Source of the DNA: Methylobacterium sp. 10 | GTDB lineage: Bacteria > Pseudomonadota > Alphaproteobacteria > Rhizobiales > Beijerinckiaceae | NCBI RefSeq assembly: GCF_000519085.1 | Contig: NZ_KI912577.1 | Coordinates: 3,404,035-3,468,034, forward strand | Length of the DNA: 64,000 nt | Direction: 5' to 3' | Shown here: in pieces, positions 1 to 9,746 of the stretch | How the letters are laid out: every line of letters begins with the position of its first letter | How positions within the stretch are numbered: position 1 is the stretch's first letter | Notes under the pieces: generated by a model | What the model was told of the DNA's origin: nothing | Databases searched by the model: none | Seen by the model: only the letters and a program-made list of their open reading frames with translations | Position numbers and translations under genes: made by a program

Positions 1-417
1 ATCCAGTGCCGCGCCGGGAAACAGGATCATCGGATCGGGATGCAGCGCCAGGCTCGCACCGCTGGCGACGGCGAGACGCGTGTCCTGGCGCGCGGCGTAG
101 GCGCCGGTGTCATGGACGACGGTGGCCGATTGGGTGGTGACATGAGCCCGGCTTCCGGCCTTCGCCGTGATGTCGAGGCCCAGGCGGTCGGCGCGGTAGA
201 GCCCGCCGGAGGCCGATTGGAGATACAGCGTCGCGATGTCGGGACATTCGGGATACATCCGGAACGGTCGCGTGATGTGGAACGGATAGGGCACGACCTG
301 CCGCGACAGCACCGTGGTCCCGCCGCCGCGCACGAAGACGAGGCGGGCTTGGCGATGCCGGGAGCGGCCCGCTCCCTCCGGCGTCGCGCCCCGGATCTCC
401 TCTCCCACGTCGCTCAA
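1..417 (-). CDS. ureD: Urease accessory protein UreD, partial (3' end outside window)
   Basis: The minus strand encodes the N-terminal 139 residues of a UreD/UreH-type protein, the scaffold that binds apo-urease together with UreF and UreG during nickel insertion. Family-typical stretches are [15 protein letters not shown] text near residue 24, [11 protein letters not shown] around residue 45, and [11 protein letters not shown] around residue 95. The gene runs off the left edge, so the C-terminal half is unseen. The likely start is a TTG at 417 whose bases overlap the ureG stop codon (TTGA); a GTG at 408 is the alternative. It is the last gene of the urease operon. Confidence 0.85.
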   Translation of the reverse strand, partial: MSDVGEEIRGATPEGAGRSRHRQARLVFVRGGGTTVLSRQVVPYPFHITRPFRMYPECPDIATLYLQSASGGLYRADRLGLDITAKAGSRAHVTTQSATVVHDTGAYAARQDTRLAVASGASLALHPDPMILFPGAALD

Positions 418-1064
418 GGCGCGAACAGCACGGCGCGGCAGATCGCATCCGCCACGGCCTCGATCCCGTCGCCCGAGCGGGCATTGGTGGCGATCATCGC
501 CTTGCCGCCGCGGACAGCGGTGGCCTCGCCGAGCATGGCGGGCAGGTCGATCCCCACATGGGGAGCGAGGTCCGTCTTGTTCACCACGAGAAGGTCGCAG
601 CGCAGCACGCCGGGGCCGCGCTTCCTCGGGATGTCGTCGCCCCCCGCCACGTCGATGACGAAGATCCACCAATCCACCAGATCGAGGGAGAAGGTGGAGG
701 CGAGGTTGTCGCCGCCGGATTCGAAGATGAGGAGATCGAGGCCGGGAAAGGCCGCCTCCAGGGCGTCGCCCGCCGCGATGTTGAGGGTCGGGTCCTCGCG
801 GATCACCGTGTGCGGGCAGGCGCCGGCCTCCACCGCCGAGACCCGGGCCGGGTCGATCAGCCCGGACCGGCGCAGGCGCTCCGCGTCCTCCTTGGTGACG
901 AGGTCGTTGGTGACGATGGCGAGATCGACGCCGCGCCCCGCCAGAACCGGGATCAGACGCTCGATCAGCGCCGTCTTCCCCGACCCGACGGGTCCGCCGA
1001 TGCCGATCCGCGCGGCGCTGGCACGTTTAGGTGACGGGGTGAGAATCATCGCGGTGTCGGGCAT
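414..1064 (-). CDS. ureG: Urease accessory GTPase UreG
   Basis: This 216-residue protein is UreG, the SIMIBI-class GTPase that powers nickel delivery to urease. The P-loop GPVGSGKT lies at residues 24-31, the metal-binding CPH motif at 83-85, ESGGDN at 115-120 and the NKTD guanine-specificity motif near 162. Length is normal for the family. The ATG at 1064 overlaps the ureC stop codon (ATGA), indicating translational coupling; an open frame continues upstream through ureC, but that part is a shadow. No His-rich N-terminal tail is present. Confidence 0.97.
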   Translation of the reverse strand: MPDTAMILTPSPKRASAARIGIGGPVGSGKTALIERLIPVLAGRGVDLAIVTNDLVTKEDAERLRRSGLIDPARVSAVEAGACPHTVIREDPTLNIAAGDALEAAFPGLDLLIFESGGDNLASTFSLDLVDWWIFVIDVAGGDDIPRKRGPGVLRCDLLVVNKTDLAPHVGIDLPAMLGEATAVRGGKAMIATNARSGDGIEAVADAICRAVLFAP

Positions 1065-2776
1065 CAGCGCAGCATGTAGCGTTGGGCGAGGGGAAGGACC
1101 TTGGCCGGTTCGCAGGTGGCGATGGCCCCGTCGACGAAGACGTCGAAGGTCTGGGGATCGACGCGGATATGGGGGCAGGCGTCGTTCCAGAGCATGTCGG
1201 CCTTGCTGAGCGTCCGGGTGCCATGGGCCGGCAGCAGCGCCTTGCGCAGGCCGAGCTCGTCGCGCAGGCCCCGCTCGATCGCCAGCGGATGGACGAAACA
1301 GGCCGAGAGCCCCTGCTTGGCTAGGCCGAACGCGCCCCATTGGGGGCGCAGCAGCATCGGTTCGCAGGTCATCAGCGAGGCGGCGGAATCGCCCATGGCG
1401 CCCCAGGCGATGAAGCCGCCCTTGATGACCAGTTCGGGCTTGATGCCGAAGAAGGCGGGGCGCCACAGCACGATATCGGCCATCTTGCCCTCTTCGAGGG
1501 AGCCGATGTGCTCGGCGATGCCGAAGGTGCGGGCCGCATTGATGGTGTATTTGGCGATGTAGCGCTTGATCCGGGCATTGTCGCCGAAGCCGGCCCGGTC
1601 CTCGGGCAGGCTGCCGCGCTGGTCCTTCATCTTGGAGGCGAGCTGCCAGGTCCGGCAGATCACCTCGTGGATGCGGCCCATGCCCTGGCTGTCGGAACCG
1701 AGCATCGAGATCGCGCCGATATCGTGCAGCACGTCCTCGGCGGCGATGGTCTGGGCGCGGATGCGGCTCTCGGCGAAGGCCACGTCCTCCGGCAGGGCCG
1801 GGTTGAGGTGGTGGCACACCATCGTCATGTCGAGGTGCTCGTCGAAGGTGTTCACCGTGTAGGGGTTGGTCGGGTTCGTCGAGGAGGGCAGGCAATGGGG
1901 CAGGCCGGCGACGCGGATGATGTCCGGCGCGTGCCCGCCCCCGGCGCCTTCCGTGTGATACATGTGGATCACACGGCCGCCGATGGCGGCGAGCGTGTCC
2001 TCGACGAAGCCGGATTCGTTGAGCGTGTCGGTGTGGAGCTGGACCTGGAAGTCGTGCTCGTCGGCGAATCCCAGGCAGGCATCGATGGCCGAGGGCATCG
2101 CCCCCCAATCCTCGTGGATCTTCAGGCCGAGCACGCCGGTCTCGAGCTGCTCCTTCAGGGCTGCCGGCTTGTGGGTGTTGCCACGGCCGAGGAACCCGAA
2201 ATTCACCGGCCAATGCTCGGCCGCCTGGAGCATCTTGCCCGTGTTGAACGGGCCTCCGGAATCGATGCCCACGGTGATCGGCCCCAATGAGCCGCCCAGC
2301 AGCGTGGTGATGCCCGAGGCGATGGCGTGGTCGGGCAGGCCCGCGGAATCGAAGTGGACATGGACGTCGATGGCGCCCGGCGTCGCGATCAGCCCCTCGC
2401 AATCGCGCACCGTGGTGCCGGCGGACACGATGAGCCGTGGATCGACCCCGTCCATGATCGCCGGGTTGCCGGCCTTGCCGATGCCGACGATCTTGCCGTG
2501 GCGGATGCCGAGATCGCCCTTCACGATGCCGAGCACCGGATCGATGACGAGGACGTTGCAGAGCAGGAAATCGAGGGCGCCCTCGGCCGAGGTGACGCCG
2601 GGCGCCATGCCGATGCCGTCGCGCAGGGTCTTGCCGCCGCCATGCAGGCATTCGTCGCCGTAGACGGCGTAGTCCTTCTCCACGACGGCGACGAGGGAGG
2701 TGTCGGCGAGGCGCACGCCGTCCCCCGTGGTGGGGCCGTAGAGGGCGGCGTAGTCGCGGCGGGGGATCGTCACCAT
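1064..2776 (-). CDS. ureC: Urease alpha (catalytic) subunit UreC
   Basis: The 570-residue catalytic subunit of urease, which hydrolyses urea to ammonia and carbamate at a dinuclear nickel centre in the cytoplasm. Active-site residues are all visible: HVH at 139-141, the carbamylated lysine K219 followed by H221 in [10 protein letters not shown]249, H275, the catalytic CHH at 322-324, and the nickel ligand D363 in [10 protein letters not shown] chose the ATG at 2776 because AAGGAG sits about 8 bases upstream and the length then equals that of other UreC proteins; the frame is open nine codons further. It lies between fused ureAB and ureG in the operon. Confidence 0.98.
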   Translation of the reverse strand: MVTIPRRDYAALYGPTTGDGVRLADTSLVAVVEKDYAVYGDECLHGGGKTLRDGIGMAPGVTSAEGALDFLLCNVLVIDPVLGIVKGDLGIRHGKIVGIGKAGNPAIMDGVDPRLIVSAGTTVRDCEGLIATPGAIDVHVHFDSAGLPDHAIASGITTLLGGSLGPITVGIDSGGPFNTGKMLQAAEHWPVNFGFLGRGNTHKPAALKEQLETGVLGLKIHEDWGAMPSAIDACLGFADEHDFQVQLHTDTLNESGFVEDTLAAIGGRVIHMYHTEGAGGGHAPDIIRVAGLPHCLPSSTNPTNPYTVNTFDEHLDMTMVCHHLNPALPEDVAFAESRIRAQTIAAEDVLHDIGAISMLGSDSQGMGRIHEVICRTWQLASKMKDQRGSLPEDRAGFGDNARIKRYIAKYTINAARTFGIAEHIGSLEEGKMADIVLWRPAFFGIKPELVIKGGFIAWGAMGDSAASLMTCEPMLLRPQWGAFGLAKQGLSACFVHPLAIERGLRDELGLRKALLPAHGTRTLSKADMLWNDACPHIRVDPQTFDVFVDGAIATCEPAKVLPLAQRYMLR

Positions 2777-2869
2777 GATGGTCTCCTTGACACCAAGCGG
2801 CACCGGTCCCGACCGATGGCCGCAATCAGTGCGTTCGGCGGACGCCCGCCGCCGCGCGGTCGCGCGGGC

Positions 2870-2900
2870 GGACGACGATGAGGTCTCCTCATCGTCGTCC
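2870..2900. repeat. Perfect 14-bp inverted repeat in the ureAB-ureC spacer
   Basis: GGACGACGATGAGG at 2870-2883 is followed by a 3-base loop and its exact complement at 2887-2900. It lies in the 144-base gap between the end of ureAB and the start of ureC, which is unusually wide for this operon. There is no U-run on the minus strand, so it is not a canonical intrinsic terminator; it could be an mRNA processing or stability hairpin that tunes subunit stoichiometry (inference). Confidence 0.7.
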
Positions 2901-2920
2901 GGTATGACGCGCCCGGACTT

Positions 2921-3616
2921 CTATGCACCCTTGAAGCCGCCGGCTTTGGCACGGGCCAGGGCGGCGGCGCGGTCCGCCGGCGTGTCGATCGTCCCCTGGG
3001 TCAGGTCGTTCAGGCCGGTGAGCCGGCGCTCGCCGCCGAACCCCACAAGGGTCACGGTCTTGCGCTGGCCCGGCTCGAACCGCACCGCCGTGCCGGCCGG
3101 GATGTCGAGGCGCAGGCCCAGCGCCGCCTCGCGGTCGAAGTCGAGGGCGCGGTTGACCTCGAAGAAGTGGTAATGCGATCCGATCTGCACCGGCCGGTCG
3201 CCGGTATTGACCACCTCGATGGTGGTGCGCGGGCGTCCCGCGGACAGTTCAATCTCCCCCTCGGCGGGCAGGATCGCGCCGGGCTCCAGCGTATCGGCCG
3301 GCGCCCCCTCGGCGGGCCGGATCGGCTCGTGCACGGTGACGAGCTTGGTGCCGTCGGGGAACACGCCCTCGACCTGCAGGATCGGCAGCATGGCGGCGAT
3401 GCCGGGCATGACGTCCCCGGTGGTGAGGATGGTCGAGCCCCATCCGATCAGGTCGGCGACGCTGCGCCCGTCGCGCGCGCCCTCCAGGATCTCGTCGGAG
3501 ATGATGGCGACGGCCTCCGGGTAATTCAGCCTGAGGCCGCGCGCGCGGCGCTTTCGCGCCAGTTCCGCCGCCGTGAAGATGGTCAGCCGTTCGAGTTCGG
3601 TCGGTGTCAGCAGCAT
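2921..3616 (-). CDS. ureAB: Fused urease gamma/beta subunit UreAB
   Basis: A 231-residue fusion of the two small urease structural subunits. Residues 1-100 match UreA (start [23 protein letters not shown], and [20 protein letters not shown] at the boundary). The remainder matches UreB ([35 protein letters not shown]). Such fusions are known in Helicobacter and several alphaproteobacteria; separate subunits are about 100 and 105 residues. It pairs with UreC downstream to form the holoenzyme. Confidence 0.95.
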   Translation of the reverse strand: MLLTPTELERLTIFTAAELARKRRARGLRLNYPEAVAIISDEILEGARDGRSVADLIGWGSTILTTGDVMPGIAAMLPILQVEGVFPDGTKLVTVHEPIRPAEGAPADTLEPGAILPAEGEIELSAGRPRTTIEVVNTGDRPVQIGSHYHFFEVNRALDFDREAALGLRLDIPAGTAVRFEPGQRKTVTLVGFGGERRLTGLNDLTQGTIDTPADRAAALARAKAGGFKGA

Positions 3617-3675
3617 TGGTGATCCCTACGGCCTCGTCCGTTCCCGGAACCGTGTTTCACCGTCCGGCGACGGTT

Positions 3676-4443
3676 TCAATTCGCGAACAGGCGCAGATCG
3701 GCGCGGGCGTGACGCATGGTGGCGATCTCGATGAGCGGTGTGAAGGCGACGAGCATGATGTCCGCGCTGTCGGTGTCGTCCTCGCCCCACGTCTCGCTCC
3801 CCTCTTCGGCCTCTTGCTCGGCCTCTTGCTCGGCCTCTTGCTGGGCCTCTTGCCCGCCCCCTTGCACAGGCCGGGCCGCGATCTCCGCCAGCACCGGCAT
3901 CAGGGCAGAGAGGATGCGCTGCGCCTCGATGGCGCCGACCCGCCCGAGCCTCACGGCGGCGGTGACGAGGGCGGCCGCACATTGGTAGCCGGCGATCTCG
4001 GTGACCGTGGTCTCGTCGAGGCCGAGGGATCTCCACAGGGCGCCCTGCATCACCGCCAGATGCCCGAGGAGCGGGCCGTCGCGCACCGCCATGCGCAAGC
4101 CTTCGGCCCCCGGCGTCCCGATGCGGGTATGGGCGGCGAGCAGTGCCCCGCCGTTGCGTCGGCTGCCCGTGCGCATCGGCTCGGGCAGGCAGGCCGCTTC
4201 AACGGCGGCGTCGATCCGGGCGAGGCGCGCCAGGTCCCCCGCCGACCGATGCGCCAGAACCAGGGCGACCCGGTCGCTGCCGGCCCAGCGATGGCGCAGG
4301 ATGACCTCGACCGCATGGCCGAGCTCCGCCCCGCCGAGACCGTCCGGAAGCGCCGCAAGCCCCTCGATCCCGTTCGAGAAGGCGAAGCTCCCGCTGGGGA
4401 AGGCCGAATCCGCCTGTTGGAGGGCGATGAGCCGCTGCAGCAT
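3676..4443 (-). CDS. ureF: Urease accessory protein UreF with a Gln/Glu-rich C-terminal insert
   Basis: The 255-residue UreF activates UreG within the urease maturation complex. The N-terminus LQQADSAFPSGSFAFSNGIEG is a UreF signature, and the C-terminal end (TPLIEIATMRHARADLRLF) is also typical. Between them, near residues 195-225, is an expanded low-complexity tract of QEAEQEAEQEAEE type coded by a 12-base tandem repeat. This makes the protein longer than most UreF (about 220-230). The ATG at 4443 overlaps the ureE stop codon, so the two are translationally coupled. Confidence 0.93.
   Translation of the reverse strand: MLQRLIALQQADSAFPSGSFAFSNGIEGLAALPDGLGGAELGHAVEVILRHRWAGSDRVALVLAHRSAGDLARLARIDAAVEAACLPEPMRTGSRRNGGALLAAHTRIGTPGAEGLRMAVRDGPLLGHLAVMQGALWRSLGLDETTVTEIAGYQCAAALVTAAVRLGRVGAIEAQRILSALMPVLAEIAARPVQGGGQEAQQEAEQEAEQEAEEGSETWGEDDTDSADIMLVAFTPLIEIATMRHARADLRLFAN
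3801..3864. repeat. 12-bp tandem repeat inside ureF
   Basis: About four to five copies of a CCTCTTGCTCGG-like unit occur in direct succession on the plus strand, encoding the E-A-(E/Q)-Q run of UreF on the minus strand. The unit is a multiple of three, so copy-number change would keep the frame. Confidence 0.8.
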
Positions 4444-4907
4444 CAGGCGGCTTCCGTCCGCCCGTCGAGCCCATGCGCCACGCGGCCGGACGCCGTCAGA
4501 TCGCCGAGGCGCGCGAGGTAATCCTCCGGCGGGCCTTCGAGGGCCACGAGCAGGTCGTCACCGTCGAAGCGCACGCGCCAATGCAGGTTGCCGGCATGGT
4601 AGCCGAGTTCGAGGGCGGCGGCCTTGTCCCCGGGCACCAGCCGAAGCCAGCGCTCCGCCCCGACCCGCACCACCAAGGCGCGGTCCGTCTCGAGGATCAG
4701 GACGGCGCCGTCGAACAGGGTTTCCTCGCGGGGCAGGGCGATGGCGATGTCCTCGCCGCCCTCCGTGGTCGCCCGCAATCGCCGCCGGGCCGTGTCGGCG
4801 CTGTCGATGGCCAGGATGTCGACGGCGTGGTGGTGATCGAGATGATGCAGGCGGTGTGCGATCTCGGGATCGAGCCTGCTGCCCACGATACGGTCGATGA
4901 CGCGCAT
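4443..4907 (-). CDS. ureE: Urease accessory nickel metallochaperone UreE
   Basis: A 154-residue UreE, the dimeric nickel chaperone feeding the UreDFG complex. The nickel-binding region GYHAGNLHWRV near residue 110 is recognisable. The usual His-rich C-terminal tail is absent, but a cluster HRLHHLDHHH at residues 18-27 is present near the N-terminus. The ATG at 4907 is preceded by GGAGACCG; the frame is open 41 codons upstream but without family similarity. It is the first gene of the urease operon as seen here. Confidence 0.9.
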   Translation of the reverse strand: MRVIDRIVGSRLDPEIAHRLHHLDHHHAVDILAIDSADTARRRLRATTEGGEDIAIALPREETLFDGAVLILETDRALVVRVGAERWLRLVPGDKAAALELGYHAGNLHWRVRFDGDDLLVALEGPPEDYLARLGDLTASGRVAHGLDGRTEAA

Positions 4908-5054
4908 TCGGTCTCCACTCACCCGGCGAGGTCCAGGAGAGGAAACTAACCGGGTTCGCATCGGCACGCCAATGCTTCCCCACGCTCGGCCCTTCCGGCG
5001 CGAACGGGAGGCCGTTGTCGACCGATGCATCGGCTCGGGACAGCGCCCGGGGCG

Positions 5055-5276
5055 CTACGCCGTCGCCGTCCTGGCGGTCAGCGGAGGGCGATAGAAGGCC
5101 CCGATCTCGCGGATCAGGTCGCGCCGCTGCTCCTCCACCAGAGCGGAGAGAATGTCATCGCGACTCTGGTTGATGACCGACAGAAGGCGAATATTGGGAT
5201 ATCGGCCTTCGAAAACCACGAACACCTCCGATTCCCCATGGGGATCCAAAGGATCCAGGCAGTAATGGTTCGCCAT
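5055..5276 (-). CDS. Hypothetical protein, 73 aa
   Basis: A short protein beginning MANHYCLDPLDPHGES and ending in a Thr/Ala-rich tail. I do not recognise a family. The start at 5276 is favoured because GGAGG lies 7 bases upstream; the frame is open 32 codons further upstream to 5372. It lies between the RTX protease gene and the urease operon on the same strand. The interior (VFVVFEGRYPNIRLLSVINQ) looks like a small globular domain rather than a shadow frame. Confidence 0.55.
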   Translation of the reverse strand: MANHYCLDPLDPHGESEVFVVFEGRYPNIRLLSVINQSRDDILSALVEEQRRDLIREIGAFYRPPLTARTATA

Positions 5277-5396
5277 GCCAGACCTCCGAATCATTACGAC
5301 GGGCGAGAAATACTCATCGGCATCCTTCCGATCCACCGATCCCATGGGATAATGCCTTGCTGCATCACGCATCTTCGACGGCTTGTCAGACCGACA

Positions 5397-8300
5397 TCAA
5401 AGGATGAAATCCGCCGTCTGGAGGGCAAAGGTGCCGCTCAGGAGAATGGCGAAATCGGCCTTCGCATCGCCGTTCACATCGCCGCTCACCAGGGTATTCC
5501 CGCCCGAGACGATGGAGCGAAGCTCGCCCGCCCTGCTGGTGAACGCATCGTCCTCGATGAAGCGGAAGGCCTGGTTCACCACGCCGCCGGCGACCGCATC
5601 GATGACATGAAGGTCGATCCGGTCTCCCTGGGACGTGCTGAAATCCTTGAGCGTGTCCCGTCCGCCAGCGGACACGGTGCTGTCGCCGAGGCGGTCGAAG
5701 ACGAAGGTGTCGGCGCCTCCTCTGCCATAGAGCAGATCCGCCCCATCGCCGCCGGACAGGATGTTGAGTCCGTCGTTTCCGAGGATCTTGTTGGCGACGT
5801 CGTTGCCCGTCAGGTCGATGGCGACGGTGCCGGTATCCCGCACCGTCCGCAAGGTCTCGATGGATTCGCCCGCGGCGAGCACGTAATCGACGGCGGCCCT
5901 CACCGTGTCGGCACCGTCGCCCACCGCCTCGAATACCCTGTCGGTCGCCGCCGAGACGATGAACGTGTCGTTGCCGGCCCGACCGTACAGGCTGTCGGCC
6001 CCGGCGCCGCCGTCGAGGACATTGGCCCCGTCATTGCCCACCAGCTTGTTGACGAGTTCGTTGCCGGTGAGGTCGATGGCGGTTGTGGCGGTGTCGAGGA
6101 TCGTCCGCAAGGTCTCGATGGATTGGCCGGCGGCGAGCACGTAATCGACCGCCGCCCTCACCGTGTCGGCGCCGTCGCCGACAGCCTCGAACACCTTGTC
6201 GGTCGCCGCAGAGACGATGAACGTGTCGTTGCCGGCCCGACCGTACAGGCTGTCGGCGCCGGCGCCGCCGTCGAGGAGGTTGGCCCCGTCATTGCCCACG
6301 AGCTTGTTGACGAGTTCGTTGCCGGTCAGGTCGATGGCGGTTGTGGCGGTGTCGAGGATCGTCCGCAAGGTCTCGATGGATTGGCCGGCGGCGAGCCCAT
6401 AGCTCACGGCGGCCCTCACCGTGTCGGTGCCGTCTCCGGCGGACTCGAACACCTTGTCGGCCGCCGCCGAGACGATGAAGATGTCGTTGCCGTCCCGCCC
6501 ATAGAGGGTATCGGCACCCGCCCCGCCATCGAGGAGGTTGGCCCCGTCATTGCCCACGAGCTTGTTGGCGGTTTCGTTGCCGGTCAGGTCGATGGCGACG
6601 GTGCCGGTGTCGAGGATCGTCCGCAGGGTCTCGATGGATTGGCCGGCGGCGAGCCGATAGCTCACGGCGGCGAGCACCGTATCGGCCCCGCCCCCCGCGA
6701 CCTCGAAGACGAGATCGCCGCTGTCGTCGATGGAGTAGACATCGTCGCCGCCAAGCCCCTGCAAGCTGTCGGCCCCGGCCCGCCCGTCGAGGAGATCGAC
6801 CCCGAGCGTCCCGACCAGGGTATCGGCGAAGCGCGATCCCGCCACCCGCTCGATTCCGACGAGGACATCCCCCGCCGCGTCGCCGCCGCTCACGGCTCCG
6901 GTGCTGAGGTTGACCGACACGCCGGCGGCGGAGGCACCGTAATCCAGGACGTCGAAGCCGGTGCCGCCGTCGAGCCTGTCCGCGCCCGCGCCGCCCAGCA
7001 GGGTATCGGCGCCGTCATAGCCGTAGAGCGAATCGTTCCCGGCGGCGCCGCTGAGGATGTTGGCGAATCCGTTGCCGTAGAGCTTGTCGTCGAAGGCCGA
7101 GCCGAGGATGTTCTCGAAATCCACCAGGGCGTCGCCCTCGGCGCTGCCGCCGATGCCGGCGACCTTGCCGGCGCTGATGTCCACGGTCACGCCCGCGCTC
7201 GAGTCGTTGTAATAGGCCCAGTCGACACCGTCGCCGGCCGTCATGTAATCGGCTCCGGCCCCGCCCGTCAGATAGTCGTTGCCGTCACCGCCCCCGAGGA
7301 AATCGGCCCCGCCGCCGCCGGACAGGGTGTCGCTCCCGGCCAGGCCGCTCAGCGTGTTGGCGGCGGCGTCACCGACGAGGTTGTCGTCGTAGCCCGAGCC
7401 TTCCAGGTTCTCGATGCTGACGAGGGTGTCGTCGTTCGCATCGCCGTAGAGCACCTTGCCGAGGGACAGGTCGATATAGACGCCGGCGCTCGACCCCGCG
7501 TAGCTCGCCGTATCGATCCCGTCGCCGCCGTCGATCCTGTCGGCGCCCGCGCCGCCCTCCAGCTTGTCCGCGCCGCCGTTTCCGCTGAGGCTGTCATTGC
7601 CGCCGCGGCCCACGAAATCGTCGGCCGCTGCCGCACCGACGAAGGTGTCGTCGAAGTTGCTGCCGGTATAGCGTTCGATCGAGGAGAAGAGATCCCCCGC
7701 GGCGTCGCCCGCATGGTTTCCGGTGATCAGGTTCACCGTGACGCCGGCGCTGCCGTCGAACCCCGCGATGTCGAACCCGTCGCCGCCGAACACGATATCC
7801 GCGCCGGCGCCCCCCACCAGGGTGTCGTTGCCGGCCTCGCCATAGAGGACGTCGTTCGCCCCCAGGCCCCGGAGCCGGTCGTCGCCGCCGCCGCCATAGA
7901 GGCTCGATGCCGTGGATGCGCCGCTCAGCGTATCGGCATAGGCCGATCCGTAGACGCCCTCGATCCCCGTGATCGTATCGCCGTTGGCGTAGCCGCCGAG
8001 CACCTTGCCGACCGACAGGTCGACCGTGACGGCCGCCGTCGAAGTGGCATAGCTGGCATAGTCGAACCCGGCCCCGCCATCGAGCACGTCCTTGTTGAGG
8101 CCGGATCGGAGCGTATCGCTGCCGTCCTCGCCGTAGAGGGCGTTGTCGCCCGGACCGCCGTCGAGGGTATCGCCCCCCAATCCACCGTAGAGCGTGTCGG
8201 TGCCGAACCCGCCATAGAGAACGTCGCTGCCGCCGGAACCGTAGATCCGGTCGTTCCCGCCATTCCCCGTCAGGGTGTTGTTGCTGGCATTGCCATAGAT

Positions 8301-9380
8301 CGTGTCGTTGCCCGACCCGCCGACCGCCGCTTCGATCACCGTGTTCCGGGCGATGGCGACGTTGTCGGTCATGCTGCCGATGTCGGAGAAGGTGCCCGCG
8401 CCGAGGTCGATCAACTGGTTCGTCGTGAAGCCCGACACGTCCAGGGTGTCGTATCCCCCGGCATCGTAGATCGCCATGACGGGGTCGGTGTTCAGGGTGA
8501 AATCGAAGGCGCCGCGGCCCGCATTGGAGTTGAACCCATAGGTCGTGTTGCCCACCCGGGTGTTGGGATCGGCCCCGTACTTGGCCTGGATCGCCGCGAT
8601 GTCGTCGAGGAGCGGCGTCGCGCCGTAGGTCACGTTCAGAGTGCGGCCGACATGATCGACGCCGGACCCATCTTCATCCGCATCGAAATAGGACATGACG
8701 GTGTATTTCCGCGTGTCCTGAGCGTATTCGGCATTGCCGTTATAAGTGATCGGACCGCCGGCCCCGGCATCGTACTTGCCGGGATGCGAGAGGCCGAGGG
8801 TGTGTCCGACCTCGTGGACGTAGGTCTGGACCCCGTAGCCGCCATAGAACATGTCGGCATCGGCATCGTGGGTCGTCCAGCTCGAATTCAACCAGATCCG
8901 CTGCTGGGTGATCGTGTCGACGCCGTTGTTCCCCTGAGTCAGGGTGGGGGCGGCATAGCTGCCGCCTTTGTCGGTGACCGAGCTGTAGGCGAAGCTGATG
9001 TCGTTGTCGGTCGCGGACGTGGTCTCGACGAGGTCGATGGCGATCAGATCGTCCCAGAGCTCGAAGGCTTCGCGGGCCCGGTCGACCATCAGCGTGGTCA
9101 TCGCCCGGAATCCGGTGGATTCCGTGGTGACGCTGTCCGGCGGCGAGGTCGAGGGAATCGCGTAGGTGAGCTGCGTCCCCGCCCAGGTCCGGGCGTCGTC
9201 CTCGGGCGGTTGGCCGGGGCGGACGGGCCACGAGGTGGTCAGCTGGTCGATGACCCTGGCGAGATCGCCGGAGGGCGGGGCCGAGACCACGGTCGCCGCG
9301 AACGACGCGCTCCCCGCCGATGATCCGGACATCCAATGCCGGGACACGTAGCCCGGCTCATCGCTGCACAGGATGCACAT
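5397..9380 (-). CDS. Secreted serralysin-like metalloprotease with RTX calcium-binding repeats
   Basis: This 1327-residue protein has an N-terminal M10-type metalloprotease domain followed by very long RTX (GGxGxDxLx) arrays. The zinc site HEVGHTLGLSH is at residues 189-199 and the Met-turn VMSY at about 228-231. RTX nonapeptides run from about residue 350 onward and alternate with VTVDLS-type linkers. Residues 856-1199 form four 86-residue repeats. The last 128 residues resemble the conserved C-terminus of RTX exoproteins (SGDVNGDAKADFAILLSG). No Sec signal is seen, as expected for type I secretion; no T1SS genes occur in the window. Start 9380 is preceded by GGGGGAAA; an alternative Met is at 9332. 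Confidence 0.93.
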   Translation of the reverse strand: MCILCSDEPGYVSRHWMSGSSAGSASFAATVVSAPPSGDLARVIDQLTTSWPVRPGQPPEDDARTWAGTQLTYAIPSTSPPDSVTTESTGFRAMTTLMVDRAREAFELWDDLIAIDLVETTSATDNDISFAYSSVTDKGGSYAAPTLTQGNNGVDTITQQRIWLNSSWTTHDADADMFYGGYGVQTYVHEVGHTLGLSHPGKYDAGAGGPITYNGNAEYAQDTRKYTVMSYFDADEDGSGVDHVGRTLNVTYGATPLLDDIAAIQAKYGADPNTRVGNTTYGFNSNAGRGAFDFTLNTDPVMAIYDAGGYDTLDVSGFTTNQLIDLGAGTFSDIGSMTDNVAIARNTVIEAAVGGSGNDTIYGNASNNTLTGNGGNDRIYGSGGSDVLYGGFGTDTLYGGLGGDTLDGGPGDNALYGEDGSDTLRSGLNKDVLDGGAGFDYASYATSTAAVTVDLSVGKVLGGYANGDTITGIEGVYGSAYADTLSGASTASSLYGGGGDDRLRGLGANDVLYGEAGNDTLVGGAGADIVFGGDGFDIAGFDGSAGVTVNLITGNHAGDAAGDLFSSIERYTGSNFDDTFVGAAAADDFVGRGGNDSLSGNGGADKLEGGAGADRIDGGDGIDTASYAGSSAGVYIDLSLGKVLYGDANDDTLVSIENLEGSGYDDNLVGDAAANTLSGLAGSDTLSGGGGADFLGGGDGNDYLTGGAGADYMTAGDGVDWAYYNDSSAGVTVDISAGKVAGIGGSAEGDALVDFENILGSAFDDKLYGNGFANILSGAAGNDSLYGYDGADTLLGGAGADRLDGGTGFDVLDYGASAAGVSVNLSTGAVSGGDAAGDVLVGIERVAGSRFADTLVGTLGVDLLDGRAGADSLQGLGGDDVYSIDDSGDLVFEVAGGGADTVLAAVSYRLAAGQSIETLRTILDTGTVAIDLTGNETANKLVGNDGANLLDGGAGADTLYGRDGNDIFIVSAAADKVFESAGDGTDTVRAAVSYGLAAGQSIETLRTILDTATTAIDLTGNELVNKLVGNDGANLLDGGAGADSLYGRAGNDTFIVSAATDKVFEAVGDGADTVRAAVDYVLAAGQSIETLRTILDTATTAIDLTGNELVNKLVGNDGANVLDGGAGADSLYGRAGNDTFIVSAATDRVFEAVGDGADTVRAAVDYVLAAGESIETLRTVRDTGTVAIDLTGNDVANKILGNDGLNILSGGDGADLLYGRGGADTFVFDRLGDSTVSAGGRDTLKDFSTSQGDRIDLHVIDAVAGGVVNQAFRFIEDDAFTSRAGELRSIVSGGNTLVSGDVNGDAKADFAILLSGTFALQTADFIL
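5784..6815 (-). repeat. Four tandem 258-bp repeats (86 aa) in the RTX protease gene
   Basis: Units at about 5784-6041, 6042-6299 and 6300-6557 are near-identical and a fourth at about 6558-6815 is diverged. Each encodes an RTX segment (GNDGANLLDGGAGAD), a DTVRAAV...AAGQSIETLRT segment and a TAIDLTGNE segment. The near identity of the central copies suggests recent duplication or ongoing homogenisation. Confidence 0.9.
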
Positions 9381-9746
9381 CGCCCGATTTCCCCCGTGAG
9401 TCTCCTAGCCCGCGAACCGATCCGACGGTTGGCGGGGGGAAGACCTTTGCGTGGACGCGCCTTGAGGCAAGGCCCTCGAATCGGCTCGCCCGATCGACTC
9501 AAGCGCTACCATGCAACAGTAATGGACGCTACCAAAATGGATCCAAAGTAGTCATCGCGACAGTATCCGCGTGTTATATTCAGCTAATGGTATCCTTCGA
9601 TGGTACCAAAAACAGGACATGCTGCCGTGACTTCCGCAACGGCTGGGCCGTCGTCAAACAGCGCCGCCACGACATCCTCACGGACATCGCAACCGTGACG
9701 ATGCGGTGAGATATCGGCGTCGCATCGTCTTGTCCGGGATCAGGCC
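9381..9746. other. Intergenic region between RTX protease and GntR gene
   Basis: About 366 bases with no convincing gene. The middle part (about 9510-9610) is less GC-rich than its surroundings and should contain the RTX protease promoter, but I cannot assign -35/-10 boxes with confidence. Confidence 0.5.

Noticed and set aside
1340..2290. A 316-codon plus-strand open frame opposite ureC
   Set aside because: It is a shadow of the catalytic urease subunit with no recognisable domain.
5025..9323. A 1432-codon open frame on the plus strand opposite the RTX protease
   Set aside because: It mirrors the repetitive RTX coding strand in GC-rich DNA, has no ribosome site or family features, and the opposite frame has zinc-protease and calcium-binding motifs.
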